The notes beneath the pieces are model-generated. The model did not search any database and was not told the DNA's origin. It saw nothing but the letters and a program-made list of their open reading frames with translations. A stretch of 64,000 bases of DNA from Paralithodes platypus (lineage: Eukaryota; Arthropoda; Malacostraca; Decapoda; Lithodidae): assembly GCA_032716605.1 (NCBI GenBank), contig CM064551.1, positions 46,552,898 through 46,616,897 of the forward strand, in the 5' to 3' direction. Of the stretch, positions 1 through 10,496 are shown one piece after another. The position numbers and the translations under genes are program-made. Position 1 is the stretch's first letter, and every line of letters starts with the position of its first letter.

Positions 1-1
1 G

Positions 2-541
2 AAAGGAATTATGCTGGAGCGAGTGAAGCGGAAGAAGATACTGAAAGATCTCAAAAGCAAGAAGTACTACGACAAAGGTTCGAGAGTTTTGGAACCATTG
101 GTTGAAGGTGACGTGGTGCGAATCAAGCCAACATCACTAGGCAAGAAGAAGTGGGAATGAGGAGTTGTAACCAGGAGATTAGACGAGCGATCGTATGAAG
201 TGGAGACAGAAAATGGAGCGATAAGACGAAATCGAGGTCATTTACGGATGACAAGTGAAAACGCTGACATAAGAAATAATGGAAAAGTCACTAATACAGA
301 CAACACCACAACCATTAGATCTACAGATAGGAATTCTACAGACATATGTGTTCCAGTCTACACAAACAACAGACACGTGAGAGACATACCGGTACACAGT
401 AGACTTGATGAACCTGTCACTACACATGAGAACAGGACGAGCGTGAGACGGAATAGGAATGTATTACCTACCAGGTACCGAGAGTTTGACATGACCAGGT
501 ATGAGTACAGTACCGGTATGACTGATTGCATGTCTGACTAA
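2..541 (+). pseudogene. Ty3/Gypsy pol 3' end: integrase C-terminal tail (partial)
   Basis: The frame is open from the window edge to a stop at 539-541, except for an in-frame TGA at 158-160. Upstream of that stop the translation reads like the tail of a Ty3/Gypsy integrase (a 'VEGDVVRIKP' stretch). Downstream it continues as 'RLDERSYEVETENGAIRRN', the usual small SH3-like fold with an S-Y-E-V strand, then a polar Thr/Arg/Asn-rich tail. The catalytic core lies outside the window. The stop makes this copy defective unless it was read through. It matches the polypurine tract and LTR-like sequence that follow, so I read it as the last coding part of an LTR element whose 5' half is off-window. Confidence 0.7.
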
Positions 542-1450
542 CAGTCCAATACTGGTATGAGATGAGGCACTGGCAGAAATGTAAATGCTGGATGAGAATG
601 TTACAGGATGAGAAAGATTATCTAAATGGAGTAAGTGAGTGAGAATACGACTGAAGCCACTGAATGAGGAGTAACCTAACATTACAGTCTGAATGATAAA
701 GGTTTTGTAATGTGAATGGGAGTGTAAGGATATTATAATGCAGATCGGTATGCAAAGAAATTGTAATGCGAAAGGAAAGAGATTGGATGATTTTGAGTAC
801 GGTACTGGGTATCAGGATCTATAAATTTAAGTCAATCATATAACCTTTGTTACTAATTTACTAATCCTGCATGATATAACCAATAACTTTGCATGAAACA
901 TTTTGTCATTTTCAGAACATTGAATATTAATGTTCTAATGTACTAACTTTACTAATATACCAACAATTACTAATCCCATATAATCTCGTAAAATAGATTC
1001 TTTATGTTTAGTTGGCACAAGGGTATACAATATATGTTTGTATCATATATATTCACTATTTGTGGATATTCTCATGTAGAACAGTATTATCAACTAATAA
1101 TTAACCTACCTCACCTAGTCTTGTAATACCAATCAATAGATTTGACTAATATACCTCATCTACTTCATATCTCATATTTACATACTAATAGATTAATATT
1201 CTAACAAAATTAATCACATTCCATACTGTACTAAAACACTAATTACTGTACCGGTAACATACAGTATACAGTACAGTACCAGTAACTTAACAAATCATAG
1301 TACTGTACAATTTTATAAATCATATTGGTACTATTATTACTCTAGCTCATGTGCCTTAATAGAATAAGCATTACTTAATAATCCTAGGGGACCTCAAATT
1401 TCAAAATATAATTATTCTTATAATACCAATTTCACTGGTAGCTATCTTCT
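542..1450. other. AT-rich noncoding 3' region of the Ty3/Gypsy remnant
   Basis: No credible ORF is seen. The stretch is AT-rich and repeatedly uses 'GTACCGGTA'- and 'TACTAAT'-like words. It lies between the integrase tail and the polypurine tract, so it is probably the 3' untranslated part of the element or a decayed env-position region. Nothing else is supported. Confidence 0.4.
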
Positions 1451-1753
1451 CAAAAGAGAGAGGATGTTACAATATTGGTAATAATATTGTAAGCTCAATA
1501 TATAATCTACAGGCGAGCCGATATCAAGGCATGGCTTCCTAAACCTCCCTTGACGACAAGAAGTGTGTAACCAGACTCCCCCAATATATGTGAACCCCTA
1601 TAACCCCTATCCAGTGTGTCTCATTAAGAACCCGATATATATACCCATATCAACATCATTATCTCCGATAGACTGGAAATAGTGTCGTATTTCACACCCA
1701 AATGCCATAAAAGGGTGTCCAATATCAAGCCAACTCAACCCTGCTCCTCCACA
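1451..1753 (+). repeat. Polypurine tract and putative 3' LTR of the first Ty3/Gypsy element
   Basis: A purine run (AAAAGAGAGAGGA) ends at 1464. It is followed by TGTTAC at 1465, the usual LTR start for many Gypsy elements. A matching CA end is placed at 1752-1753 (TCCACA), because the next bases (GTCAAGCCGATTCGGG) begin an interspersed repeat also present near 63871. The LTR would be about 289 bp. The 5' LTR is outside the window, so neither the boundaries nor a target duplication can be confirmed. Confidence 0.5.
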
Positions 1754-1860
1754 GTCAAGCCGATTCGGGCTTTAAGTATATATCTGTAAGCAAGTCATCA
1801 TTATAGGTTTGACTCCTGTAAGGAGATAAAGAAAACCTAATATTTAGTAGTGGCCCCGTA

Positions 1861-2150
1861 ATCATTGACGAACATGCCTATTACATAAGGCATCCTCTTC
1901 AAACACTCATCCGCCGTAGTTTGAATCTACCGCGCAGAGCATAGAAAATTGAGAAGCCTTCATCATGAGCGCACGCGACCTCACTCATGGCTTCAGTCAT
2001 TATGAATTGGGTTCTCACTACGAAAAAACTTCGTAAAAAATAAAAACAAAAAGAAAATAAGAATAACTATTCAATAAGCTTTCCATAATATCGTGGATGT
2101 ACTTGTGTGGATCTTTGACCAGACGCTGACTCAGGCGTCATTCTTCCTTC
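1861..2150. repeat. DIRS copy 1 inverted terminal repeat (element 3' end)
   Basis: About 290 bp, starting ATCATTGACGAACATGCC and ending at TTCTTCCTTC, recurs in inverted orientation at 10207-10496 with few differences. The same repeat pair bounds copy 2. Outside it lie about 60 further bases (TATAGGTTTGACTCC...) that belong to the element end and reappear in the internal complementary region. Confidence 0.9.
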
Positions 2151-2222
2151 ACTGACATATCAAGTAAACCAAAATCCTTAATACATCGACGAATGGGAAG
2201 GGGATGGTCGGGAGGGCCCCAG

Positions 2223-2324
2223 TCGTCAATGATTACGGGGCCACTACTAAATATTAGGTTTTCTTTATCTCCTTACAGGAGTCAAACCTATAATTTATTA
2301 GTGGCCCCTCCATCATTGACGAAC
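2223..2324. repeat. DIRS copy 1 internal complementary region
   Basis: This ~100-bp segment joins the sequence of the element's 3' terminus directly to that of its 5' terminus (junction CTATAAT/TTATTAG at about 2293), in orientation opposite to the termini themselves. In DIRS1 biology such a region is proposed to template closure of the circular DNA intermediate. It therefore records the exact ends of the active parent. Confidence 0.85.
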
Positions 2325-2897
2325 ATGCCTGATATCTAAGACTGGAGGGGGACATTCGTAATCATATCATAACTCTAATAAAAGCAGATAATCAAACAAC
2401 CACATAGTATTCTTACTTCGAAAAAATATATATTTATTGGCGCAGCACATATATACAAAAGGGGTTACAAGCAGGTGCGTGCTTCAAAGAAGCCTGCTTG
2501 ATAAAAAGGGTTAACTCTTGAGACTCTGCGAACAGATCCGTAAGTTAAAAAGGCACCCCACTCAACTTAAGTGGTGAAAAATAAAACGTATAAGTTTATA
2601 TGTGCACATATAACCCCATAATAGTAGTGGATATATCTCGCAAAATATAACCAATGCTTAAAATTAATTGCTTCACAGCTAAAACTACTTACAACAACAC
2701 TGTTGTTTGTACTATCATTGTACTAGCACAATTTCCTGCACTGAATAGTACAGAGAAATTTTTTCATATCACAATACCCATAACTAGTATCACAACTCTT
2801 ATACTCCGGCGGGGTCTAGGGTGTCCTATGTTACACTGACTGCACCCCCCCCCCCCCCTTTTCCTTGAAATTAAACAAAAAGTGACTTAAGGGCCAC
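2325..2897. other. DIRS copy 1 3' noncoding region
   Basis: Noncoding stretch between the recombinase end and the internal complementary region. It contains a C homopolymer (2847-2860) that corresponds to a G run at 43228-43240 in copy 2, so the homopolymer is ancestral to both. No ORF or RNA gene is seen. Confidence 0.6.
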
Positions 2898-4130
2898 CTA
2901 GACCCTTTGCCTTAAAGCTATACATGGCAAGGAAGGTTTGTCCAGAGCTACTGACAGGTATCGAGTCAAAAACGTATGATTAGAGCCCCACAAATGTGTG
3001 GACGTAATATCTTCCACAGAAAAATTCTTAAGGAAACGCAAAGAGGCTGCCCATTTGCGTAAATCGTGGGCCCTACCCACAACGCCGGGATTACTCTCTT
3101 TAATGACCTCGACCAAAAGAGAAGCCAATCTACGTTTCAGCAAGCGCTTACCCGTACTTGCTACCCATAAAGCACCCTAGGGGTTTAGAGGAGCTACTCT
3201 TAAATATTTGGTTAGAGCCTGCACTGGGCATAAATTATGGTGCACCTTTCCCCTTTTCAACGCCGGCACCGTGAACTCTGAAAACACGTGTTCACTGTGC
3301 TCATTCTTGGCTATGAACCCCGGGGAAGGTGCAATGTGAATACACTCATTAAGCCTACCAAACCTGAGGCAATTAGGTGTGTTGCTCATCGCCGCCAGCT
3401 CAGACACTCTGTTCCCGGTGGCCAAAGCCAAAAAGAATACTGCCTTTTTTAATAGTAATGTAAAATCTGCAGTATTTTGGTACAGACGGGAATGAAGTAA
3501 CGACAATGCTTTGTCCAGAGACCAAGTAGGCATGAGCTGACGGGGAGGTGGACGGAGTTTAAAACATGCCCTCATAAAACCTGTTTCCTCCGCGACTGGT
3601 ATGGTGAGACCGGTAAGGTCCCAAAATGGCATCCTAATCGCTGTTAAGTGATTTTTTAACGTTACCACAGATAAACGTTTCTGTTCGAACAGATAATTTA
3701 AATAATTAAAAACTAAAGCCATTGAGGGCACAGTTTTCTGTCCTAAGGATCCAAGAAGTAAAGGCTTGCCAATGTGACTGATACTGTCGTTTTGTAGACT
3801 GAGTATATTGATTCATGAATTTATTGGTCACATCTCTACCATATGGTGCTAGCCACTTGGCCTCCTGAATGTCCATAATGCAAAAGTCAGCGAGGTCGCT
3901 AGGTTGCCAATCGTGTCTAAGTGGAAAAACCCGACCGGGAGCGACACCGGGTGCGGGCACCACGTTTTCAATTGCTGGTACCACAACTGTGCCGGCCACA
4001 GGGGCGCGATTATCGAGACTAAGCCCCGATAATCTCGTAGTTTGTTTACTACATGGCACATTAGAGACGCGTCTGGCGGCGGAAACAGATAGATGGAACT
4101 CCACCTGTTCCAGTCTGTCACCAGGGCGTC
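2898..4130 (-). pseudogene. DIRS copy 1 tyrosine recombinase (YR) domain, disrupted
   Basis: The YR mediates integration of the circular DIRS intermediate. Family-typical catalytic residues are visible: Arg in 'ATGNRVSELAAM', His and Arg in 'HDLRKWAAS', and the Tyr nucleophile in 'LTRYLSVAL' near the C-terminus. Two lesions are seen relative to copy 2: a 2-bp loss near 3735 that breaks the frame before 'ALVFNYLNYLFEQ', and a TAG at about 3177 replacing a Gln codon ('NP*GALW'). The C-terminus with the catalytic Tyr is intact, unlike copy 2. The N-terminal extension of this frame lies over the RT gene (4118-5704). Confidence 0.85.
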
Positions 4131-5640
4131 TGGCCCCCCCTGCCGGCGTTATCGTCCGGCGGGTGAGGTACATTGGGAGTTTGTGAGTCTCCTTGGATGC
4201 GAACAGATCCACTTGTGGATGGTAAAGCTCTGCAATCATTTGGTTGAAAATGGGTTGCTTGAGCGCCCATTCTACTGTTGTGCTTTGTCTCCGAGACAGA
4301 GCGTCTGCCCAGACGTTTGCTACGCCTGGGAGATAGGATGCATGAAGATGAATGTCCAGCCTGTTGGCTAGAATAAAAATTTCTTCTGACACGATTAGCA
4401 ACTTCCGAGAGCTCGTTGACCCTTGTTTCTGAATACAGTGAACCGCATTCAGATTGTCCATTCTGAAGGCCACCGACTTGCCCCGTAAAGTAGAGCCGTG
4501 AGCCTGAAGGAAATATAAGGGGACTAGTAATTCTTTGACATTGATGTGGGAGATTTCTAAATGGGACCAAAGCCCTTGACCCTGGTGCCCTTGGTTTGAC
4601 TGAAAACCCCACCCTATCGTTCCTGACGCATCCGTGTCTACCCATACCGTCGGTGGAGGAGAGGTCCATGACATTACTGAGTGCAACATTTCCCTCTTCG
4701 CCCAGACCGCTAGTAAGTTGTGGATTAATTTTGGTATGGGCCATCATTTTTCCGCCGGTAATAGTGGAAAATATTTGTTGCCCTCCAATATTAAACGCTT
4801 TACTTTCAACCGGCCCAACATTACAGTTAGTTGGATCCAGTTGAGAGAGCCGACCAGAGACTCCCAGATTCTCCGTGTCGTAGTCAGACTGTGAAGGAAC
4901 AGGAACAGTTTCCTGCGAAATCTGTTTCGATTGTCCACACTCTGACTCAGAGTGAGAGCAGCTGTGTCCCAAACCAGCCCTATCCACTGAACTACTCGTG
5001 AGGGAACAAGGTTTGACTTTACCAGATTTACCTTGAACCCTAGAGTTTTGACATGTTTTAATGTTATGTTGACATGATTTATGCATACTTCCTCCGTCTC
5101 TGCCACCACTAGCCAGTCGTCTAGGTACCACAAAATCCTGATCCCTTGTTTTAACAATGGCATCAGGGCTTGCCGGACTAATTTCGTGAATAAGCGAGGT
5201 GCCAGGTTTAACCCGAATGGCTTCCTCTGAAAAACATAAGTTTGATGCCTGATGCGTAAGGCCAGAAATCTTTGAAATCTTTTGTTTACCGAGACGTGCC
5301 AATAAGCGTCTGTCAGGTCTAAGGAACACATCCATCCTCCCGGCGGAAGTGTTAGCCTGATTTGGTGTACAGTTAACATCCTGAATGACTCGTTGTGAAT
5401 GTGAAGGTTCAGATACGACAGGTCTACAACGGGTCTCATCTGAACACTGTCCCTTTTGGGTACCAAAAATAGCTTGGATGTGAAGACTGGGTAATTTTGA
5501 GGGACCGGGATGATGACATTCTTGGCTATCATTTCCTTGACCAGTGACTCCACCTCTAATGAAACTAGATTCGCCGTAGTCGGCTGACGTAAAGGAGGTC
5601 GCCGGAGCCACCGCCAAGTGATGCCTTTGCGTGCCACCAT
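3849..5640 (-). pseudogene. DIRS copy 1 reverse transcriptase-RNase H, disrupted
   Basis: The RT frame starts at the Met at 5640 ('MVARKGITWRWL'), the same start as in copy 2. The catalytic RT box 'YLDDW' and the 'SLDLTDAYWH' motif are intact. A TGA at 4746-4744 replaces a Leu codon just before RNase H ('LLPAEK*WPI'). RNase H residues follow ('VDTDASGTIGWG', 'VKELLVPL', 'RMDNLNAVH', 'WADALSR'). A G run near 4135 has seven G instead of six, which moves the reader into the recombinase frame. The original frame continues as a 90-residue tail at 4121-3849. Two lesions make this copy non-functional. Confidence 0.88.
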
Positions 5641-5704
5641 CCTTGCCTAAGTGTTTAACGGCCATGCTTGGTGACACGTTCGGAATGACCCAGTTAGCAG
5701 ACAA
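4118..5704 (-). CDS. Open frame overlapping RT in DIRS copy 1 (N-terminal part of the YR frame)
   Basis: A 528-codon frame runs the length of RT in a different phase, beginning 'MSANWVIPNVSPSMAV'. It is alignable throughout with the first ~640 residues of the 960-residue YR ORF of copy 2. It is rich in Ser, Gln, Gly and His, with no recognisable domain. In DIRS elements the YR ORF commonly overlaps RT, so it may be the true N-terminal extension of the recombinase; it could also be open because of codon bias in RT. It ends at 4118 because of the extra G near 4135. Confidence 0.5.
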   Translation of the reverse strand: MSANWVIPNVSPSMAVKHLGKDGGTQRHHLAVAPATSFTSADYGESSFIRGGVTGQGNDSQECHHPGPSKLPSLHIQAIFGTQKGQCSDETRCRPVVSEPSHSQRVIQDVNCTPNQANTSAGRMDVFLRPDRRLLARLGKQKISKISGLTHQASNLCFSEEAIRVKPGTSLIHEISPASPDAIVKTRDQDFVVPRRLASGGRDGGSMHKSCQHNIKTCQNSRVQGKSGKVKPCSLTSSSVDRAGLGHSCSHSESECGQSKQISQETVPVPSQSDYDTENLGVSGRLSQLDPTNCNVGPVESKAFNIGGQQIFSTITGGKMMAHTKINPQLTSGLGEEGNVALSNVMDLSSTDGMGRHGCVRNDRVGFSVKPRAPGSRALVPFRNLPHQCQRITSPLIFPSGSRLYFTGQVGGLQNGQSECGSLYSETRVNELSEVANRVRRNFYSSQQAGHSSSCILSPRRSKRLGRRSVSETKHNSRMGAQATHFQPNDCRALPSTSGSVRIQGDSQTPNVPHPPDDNAGRGGQTPW

Positions 5705-5779
5705 GGGTTCGCCGGCTGTACTACCCTCGGATCCACCCGCCTTGAAACCGGCCCCGGGAGTGAGAGAGACTTTAGTTTT

Positions 5780-8401
5780 TTATGGTGGTGGAGGTGGTGG
5801 TGGTGGACGCTTAGCCGGCTGGCCGGCGTTGGCAGAAGACGAGCTCTGACCTGGTTTGTTATAGCCTCGACCTTTCTGACCTGTAAACTTACCCTGTCTA
5901 TACCTGTACTGACCTTGGGGGGAGGAGGATGCAGGTAGATGAAAGGGCTTAGATCCCCCCGGCTGTGCTTTTGCGACTGGCTTGGGTTTGGGGAAGTTAA
6001 AGGCAGGTTTCTTAGAAGGGGCGGGACTATGTTTAAAGGCTTGAGCCATATTAAACACAGTTCTCCACACATCAGGGGACATTAAAGAGGGAGTGAGCAC
6101 TGGTGACATGACCACCTGATTCGCAATTCGATCAGGAAGTTTTCGTACCAAGGACATTCTGAGATCTTGTCTCGCCTGGACCGCCTCAAGCAAGGCTGTG
6201 CGGATGTCACCCAACGACTGAATCGACGTCTGAAGGAGCAATCGCCGAGATAGTTCAACCGACCTTCTGGCATCCGCGTCTGCGATTGCCTGAGCGGATC
6301 GGAGCATTGATTTTGCCACCTGATGCGTCACAATGTACTGAGAGAAAAGTCTAAACGCTTTCCCTCGTAGCCTAAATTCCCGGTCTAGGTGAGTTGGGGT
6401 AGGAGTAGTGAAAGGGTCCTTGAGTTCACATAGATTGATTTTAGGGGCAGCTAAGAAAGCAAACAAAGCCGAAGGGACTCCACCGGCAGAACACACTGGC
6501 ATAGAGAACCAAGAATGACTATCGTGAGGAATTTGGTGGGAAGATTTTGAGGTGAAGGTGGTCGCAAAGTTCTGAGCCTCCGTCTCCCATTCCACCCAAG
6601 GTCCCGGGCCCAACTGCCCCACCTTCAACACTGGATTAGCAGCTGAGTCTGTGACAGTTTGCAAATCTAGTTCTGGAGTGAGAGCTGACAGAGTTTTTAT
6701 GTCATTAAAACCATCATGCTTGGACCAGTCAGAAAACAGTTTTGAAGCTGAGGCAGGGGGCAGGGCAGATGTAGCAGTATATACAAAATAGTCCTGGTGA
6801 TAATAGTTAGGAATGGCCTTAACATTAACATCTAGTACATTACCCAAAGAATCCAAGGCTTGTAACTTTTTAGATTTATTGCCTTGGATTACCCACTCTC
6901 GTGGCACTGGAAGTTCCCCTGACAAGGTTGGTTGAGCGACCTCTGGTTTAGTGGGGATCAACTGTACCCATGATTCGTCTGGACCGTATAAAAGGGGCAT
7001 TGCTACCTTCTTTATTGGTGCTTTGTCTAACGGGGATGGATTCACGTCCGTTATAACCCTTACACTAGAAGTGGTGAGTGCCGCCGAAGCAGGCCTAGTG
7101 ACCACAGATGGTGATATAGAGGGAGGGTGAGGAATCTTAGTCAAAGCAATAGAAGTCATCGGAGGCCGAACATTGGAACCTGTCATGGAAGCTCCCAGGT
7201 CCACTGTAGGAGTCTCCGGCTGTTGGCCAAAATTTTTAGTTAGAGCATTAACCAGTAAACCATCTATTTCTTCTGCCGTGACATATTTGGTTGATGACGA
7301 ACTCAGAGGTGAATCATTCCGATCCTGTGCGTCGTCTAAAACTGAACCCGACTCTTGCACTTCCATGTCCGAGATTATTGATACCTCGTCTTTGTCATCT
7401 GGCTCCCCGTGAGAGGATTCCGCCGAAGCCGGAGTCCCGTCGCGGTGCCAAGACAAGTCGGGAATGGATGATGGGATCGCCGCGTCCCGGTGGACATCAG
7501 CCACTGTTTGTGTATCTTGAGCCAGACGTGGGCCCTCAGTCCCTGGTCGAGAAAAACGCCATACACCTAGGCCTTGGCCTGCACTCCCTTGGGAGTCCGA
7601 TACACTCTCAATAGGACGATCACTGTCCACCGAACTCTCCAATTCTAAGGTTAGAATACTAATTGGCAAACTATCTTTGGTTGCTGACACTACACTAGCC
7701 TCCTCCGATTGAATACTAGCTTTGTCAGGGGTAGAGGTATGATGAGAGGCACTAGACTCCGGTGAACGCCGGGAGGCCTTTCGATCATGTGAGTTTCTTC
7801 TAGAAGATTTATGGCTCCGGTGCGACCTAGAACTGCCCTTGGATTTTGACGATTTCTCGCTATAACCACTGGTGGACCCCTCTGTCTTGCTCTTCTTACT
7901 CGCCGGTGAAGACGAGAGACGAGGCGGCTGCTGCCGAAGAGGGGACCTGGACCTGGACCGCGACCGTGACGCTGCCACCGGGGGCGTAGGTTCTCGCTGT
8001 CTCTTAGATGTGCCTGGGGCAGGAGAAAGTGTAAGACCCTGTCCAGTCTCTGCCGACCTTCGTGCAGTTACTCTAGAGGGACGTTTAATGGGGGGGTGCT
8101 CAATTAGTAACTTATCCCAAAGAGGTACGTTATCGCATAGAAGTGACTTATGAGCCACGGTAGTAGTATAAGTGGTCATCTGCTGCCTGACCTCCCGTAA
8201 AGCGACCGCTGCGGTCTTATCATTGTCTTGAAGCACTTTATGGCTTAATTGAGAGCAAAAGGTACAGTTCCTCATAACCCACAGACCCCTTGAGCAGTCG
8301 AGACATTTAACACATTTAATGCAAAGGGTGTGTGCAAAAATAGGGATACCTGAACAGGTGGGCGTAATGCACAAAGCAAAGACAGGGGCAAAGGTAGCCA
8401 T
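5780..8401 (-). CDS. gag: DIRS copy 1 gag-like protein, intact 873-residue ORF
   Basis: Presumed nucleocapsid/structural protein of the DIRS element, by position and by the matching copy 2 ORF. The N-terminus has eight clustered cysteines (residues 11, 16, 27, 30, 33, 36, 46, 49), suggesting a zinc-binding module. Residues ~140-230 are Ser/Arg-rich with repeated SRSRS and SHRSHKSS, like splicing-factor RS domains. The C-terminus is basic and Gly/Gln-rich ('GQYRYRQGKFTGQKGRG') and ends in a proline run encoded by a GGT-type repeat on the plus strand. Start chosen at the Met before the cysteine cluster, matching copy 2. No internal stop: this is the only undamaged long gene of copy 1. Confidence 0.85.
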   Translation of the reverse strand: MATFAPVFALCITPTCSGIPIFAHTLCIKCVKCLDCSRGLWVMRNCTFCSQLSHKVLQDNDKTAAVALREVRQQMTTYTTTVAHKSLLCDNVPLWDKLLIEHPPIKRPSRVTARRSAETGQGLTLSPAPGTSKRQREPTPPVAASRSRSRSRSPLRQQPPRLSSSPASKKSKTEGSTSGYSEKSSKSKGSSRSHRSHKSSRRNSHDRKASRRSPESSASHHTSTPDKASIQSEEASVVSATKDSLPISILTLELESSVDSDRPIESVSDSQGSAGQGLGVWRFSRPGTEGPRLAQDTQTVADVHRDAAIPSSIPDLSWHRDGTPASAESSHGEPDDKDEVSIISDMEVQESGSVLDDAQDRNDSPLSSSSTKYVTAEEIDGLLVNALTKNFGQQPETPTVDLGASMTGSNVRPPMTSIALTKIPHPPSISPSVVTRPASAALTTSSVRVITDVNPSPLDKAPIKKVAMPLLYGPDESWVQLIPTKPEVAQPTLSGELPVPREWVIQGNKSKKLQALDSLGNVLDVNVKAIPNYYHQDYFVYTATSALPPASASKLFSDWSKHDGFNDIKTLSALTPELDLQTVTDSAANPVLKVGQLGPGPWVEWETEAQNFATTFTSKSSHQIPHDSHSWFSMPVCSAGGVPSALFAFLAAPKINLCELKDPFTTPTPTHLDREFRLRGKAFRLFSQYIVTHQVAKSMLRSAQAIADADARRSVELSRRLLLQTSIQSLGDIRTALLEAVQARQDLRMSLVRKLPDRIANQVVMSPVLTPSLMSPDVWRTVFNMAQAFKHSPAPSKKPAFNFPKPKPVAKAQPGGSKPFHLPASSSPQGQYRYRQGKFTGQKGRGYNKPGQSSSSANAGQPAKRPPPPPPPP

Positions 8402-8833
8402 GACAGAGACTGGTGGGAAACTTACTCCAGGCTCTGTATAGACCCGCCGGGACCCAGCTCTGGAAAAAAAGACAATTTCCAGGAATTAATGCTCATAAGG
8501 TTAACCAAACATGTTCGCACAAAAGTGTTAAATAACCCGCCGGGTAACGAGACGCAATACTCAACGACTACAGCTCGCTACGCGGTGGGGTTCCTAAGTA
8601 AAAGATTTCAGAATATCTTAACTTGTCCAAAAGATTTATGAATACCCTCTGACATAATATAAAGACCAGCATGGCGTTTATAACTGATTTAGTCTTTCCG
8701 GTGGTGTTTGTTTCAAGATTCAATTTTGGAAGAAAAAAAACTAAAAAGACACCGGCCCCCGAATTATCTTGCAGATCAAAAAACTGGGAAGCCTGACAAA
8801 TATACGAGATCTGACTTCTCCCGAAGTGTCTTT

Positions 8834-9138
8834 TAGATCGCCGTATTGTTGAAGGCGGCGATACAAAACGTATCCCTCAATTGTCTGGTTAACTAACTGA
8901 ATTGTAAATTCGTTATTCCCACCCTTCCAAGGAGCACCCGCTGGGTGTGAATATAAGTTTAAAAAACGTTAACCCCAATTGTGCCCTAAATCGCCGTATG
9001 TTGAAGGCGGCGATACACAATGCATCCCTCAATTGTCTGGTCAACTAAACTGAATTTTGCAAATTCGTTCATCCCACCCTTCCAGGTTGCACCCGCCGGG
9101 TGTGATTTTAAGTTTTATAAAGTTAACCCCAATTGTTC
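8834..9138. repeat. Two ~153-bp tandem repeats in the DIRS leader
   Basis: Units begin at 8834 (TAGATCGCCGTATTGTTG) and 8987 (TAAATCGCCGTATGTTG). Each contains GGCGGCGATAC, a CCCTCAATTGTCTGG block and a CACCCG-C-GGGTGTGA palindrome. A related pair is found near 37040-37310 in copy 2. Confidence 0.8.
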
Positions 9139-9499
9139 CTATCCCCGCTTCTTAGTAAAAGATCACCGGGGAGGGAAAACAAACAACAACAGCTTAGTTT
9201 TTTTTTATTGGCTTTGCAAAACCGGGAAAAACTACAAACAACACGTGTCCGTATGAACACTGTTAGATGGGTACAGCCATCCCGCCGGGATTCATAAGGA
9301 GCCTGAAACAGGCACCACAGAGACGCAGTCCTGCAGAGCCACAGACACCACTCGCCGGGGAAACAAGCCTGTTTTTTAAAACCACGCGTGGCCAAAACTC
9401 GGAAACCAGCCGGGTTTTTTACGGTGTAACCGAGAAAAACCCGCCGGAAGTAACCCACCCCGTCCAGATACCATCTGAACGTAACACAGGACCGAGGCG

Positions 9500-9623
9500 A
9501 TAGCCAAAACACAACTAACGCCGGGCCCAAAATAGTCCGTGGAAATAGCCAATACACAACTAACCCAGGACACATAAATAGTCCATGGAATTAGCCAATA
9601 CACAACTAAACCAGGACACACAT
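9500..9623. repeat. ~46-bp tandem repeats in the DIRS leader
   Basis: Three imperfect units share AGCCAATACACAACTAA and AATAGTCC-TGGAA. The counterpart in copy 2 is at about 36530-36640. Function unknown. Confidence 0.75.
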
Positions 9624-10206
9624 GACACAGTAGTACATATTTATAAAATAAATCAATAACACTTGTACATGTGGCAAAGCTACGAGAGGCTGGCTAGGCC
9701 TAGCCAGACGGAAAAAGTAACATGTCGGAATATAAACAAAAAGCACTGAATTATATCACAACAGGAACGACCGCCCACACACCACTGTAGCAAACACTTC
9801 CAGCAAAGGGAAGAACTGACTCGGGACCCAGAAAAAACTTCACTAAGTGAAGAAAAAATACGCTGGGAACGTCAGCAAAAATAAGCTACCTCATCAGAAA
9901 GATAAAAGGAAGCAATAATAACGCGTAATGAAAGCCGCCTGCATCACAAAGCTAGCTAATTGTGAAAAAGTTCACAAGTCCACAACAGGACCACGAGGGT
10001 ACACCCGAAATAGATGCCCCAAACACACGACCCAAAATACACTGCACTGCGGGCAACCAGCCCAGGACACTCCTGCTACGCATATCCTAACCTTACTCGA
10101 TACATCCCGGAGTAAACAAATGAGAAAAAACTCACTAGGGACGCAACAAATGCGGAACCAGCGGAGTGTGGGGAGACACGTCCGGGCAGGCTGAGTGCAG
10201 AGCAGA

Positions 10207-10496
10207 GAAGGAAGAATGACGCCTGAGTCAGCGTCTGGTCAAAGATCCACACAAGTACATCCACGATATTATGGAAAGCTTATTGAATAGTTATTCTTAT
10301 TTTATTTTGGTTTTTATTTTTTACGAAGTTTTTTCGTAGTGAGAACCCAATTCATAATGACAGAAGCCATGAGTGAGGTCGCGTGCACTCATGATGAAGG
10401 CTCCTCAATTTTGTATGCTCTGCGCGGTAGATTCAAACTACGGCGGATGAGTGTTTGAAGAGGATGCCTTATGTAATAGGCATGTTCGTCAATGAT
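10207..10496. repeat. DIRS copy 1 inverted terminal repeat (element 5' end, truncated)
   Basis: Inverted partner of 1861-2150. The terminal ~17 bases predicted from the internal complementary region (a GGAGGGGCCACTAATAA-type end) are missing and replaced by ATTTTTG before host sequence resumes (ATATTTCATTGG), so this end was trimmed during or after insertion. Confidence 0.85.

Larger units (their letters stand above)
8402..10206 (-). other. DIRS copy 1 leader with tandem repeats and recurrent GC palindromes
   Basis: About 1.8 kb between gag and the inverted repeat, without a convincing ORF. It holds two ~153-bp direct repeats (8834-9138), three ~46-bp repeats (9500-9623) and many CCCGCCGGG-type palindromes (for example near 8540, 9093, 9281, 9351 and 9439). 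The same organisation is seen in copy 2. It is the likely place for the element's promoter, but no defined core promoter was recognised. Confidence 0.7.
1800..10496 (-). mobile_element. DIRS1-like tyrosine-recombinase retrotransposon, copy 1
   Basis: Read on the minus strand, the order is: inverted terminal repeat (10496-10207), leader (10206-8402), gag, overlapping RT-RNase H and tyrosine recombinase frames, a short 3' region, an internal complementary region (2324-2223) and the second inverted repeat (2150-1861). This is the DIRS1 layout; no integrase or LTR is present. The left terminus (1800) agrees with the end predicted from the internal complementary region. The other terminus stops at CAATGAT (10496), about 17 bases short of the predicted end. 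No target duplication flanks it, as expected for YR integration. The flanks match the unoccupied repeat at 63871-63945. Confidence 0.9.

Noticed and set aside
5781..5849. GGTGGTGG run as a regulatory G-quadruplex
   Set aside because: It encodes the proline run at the gag C-terminus on the minus strand; no separate evidence for a structural role.
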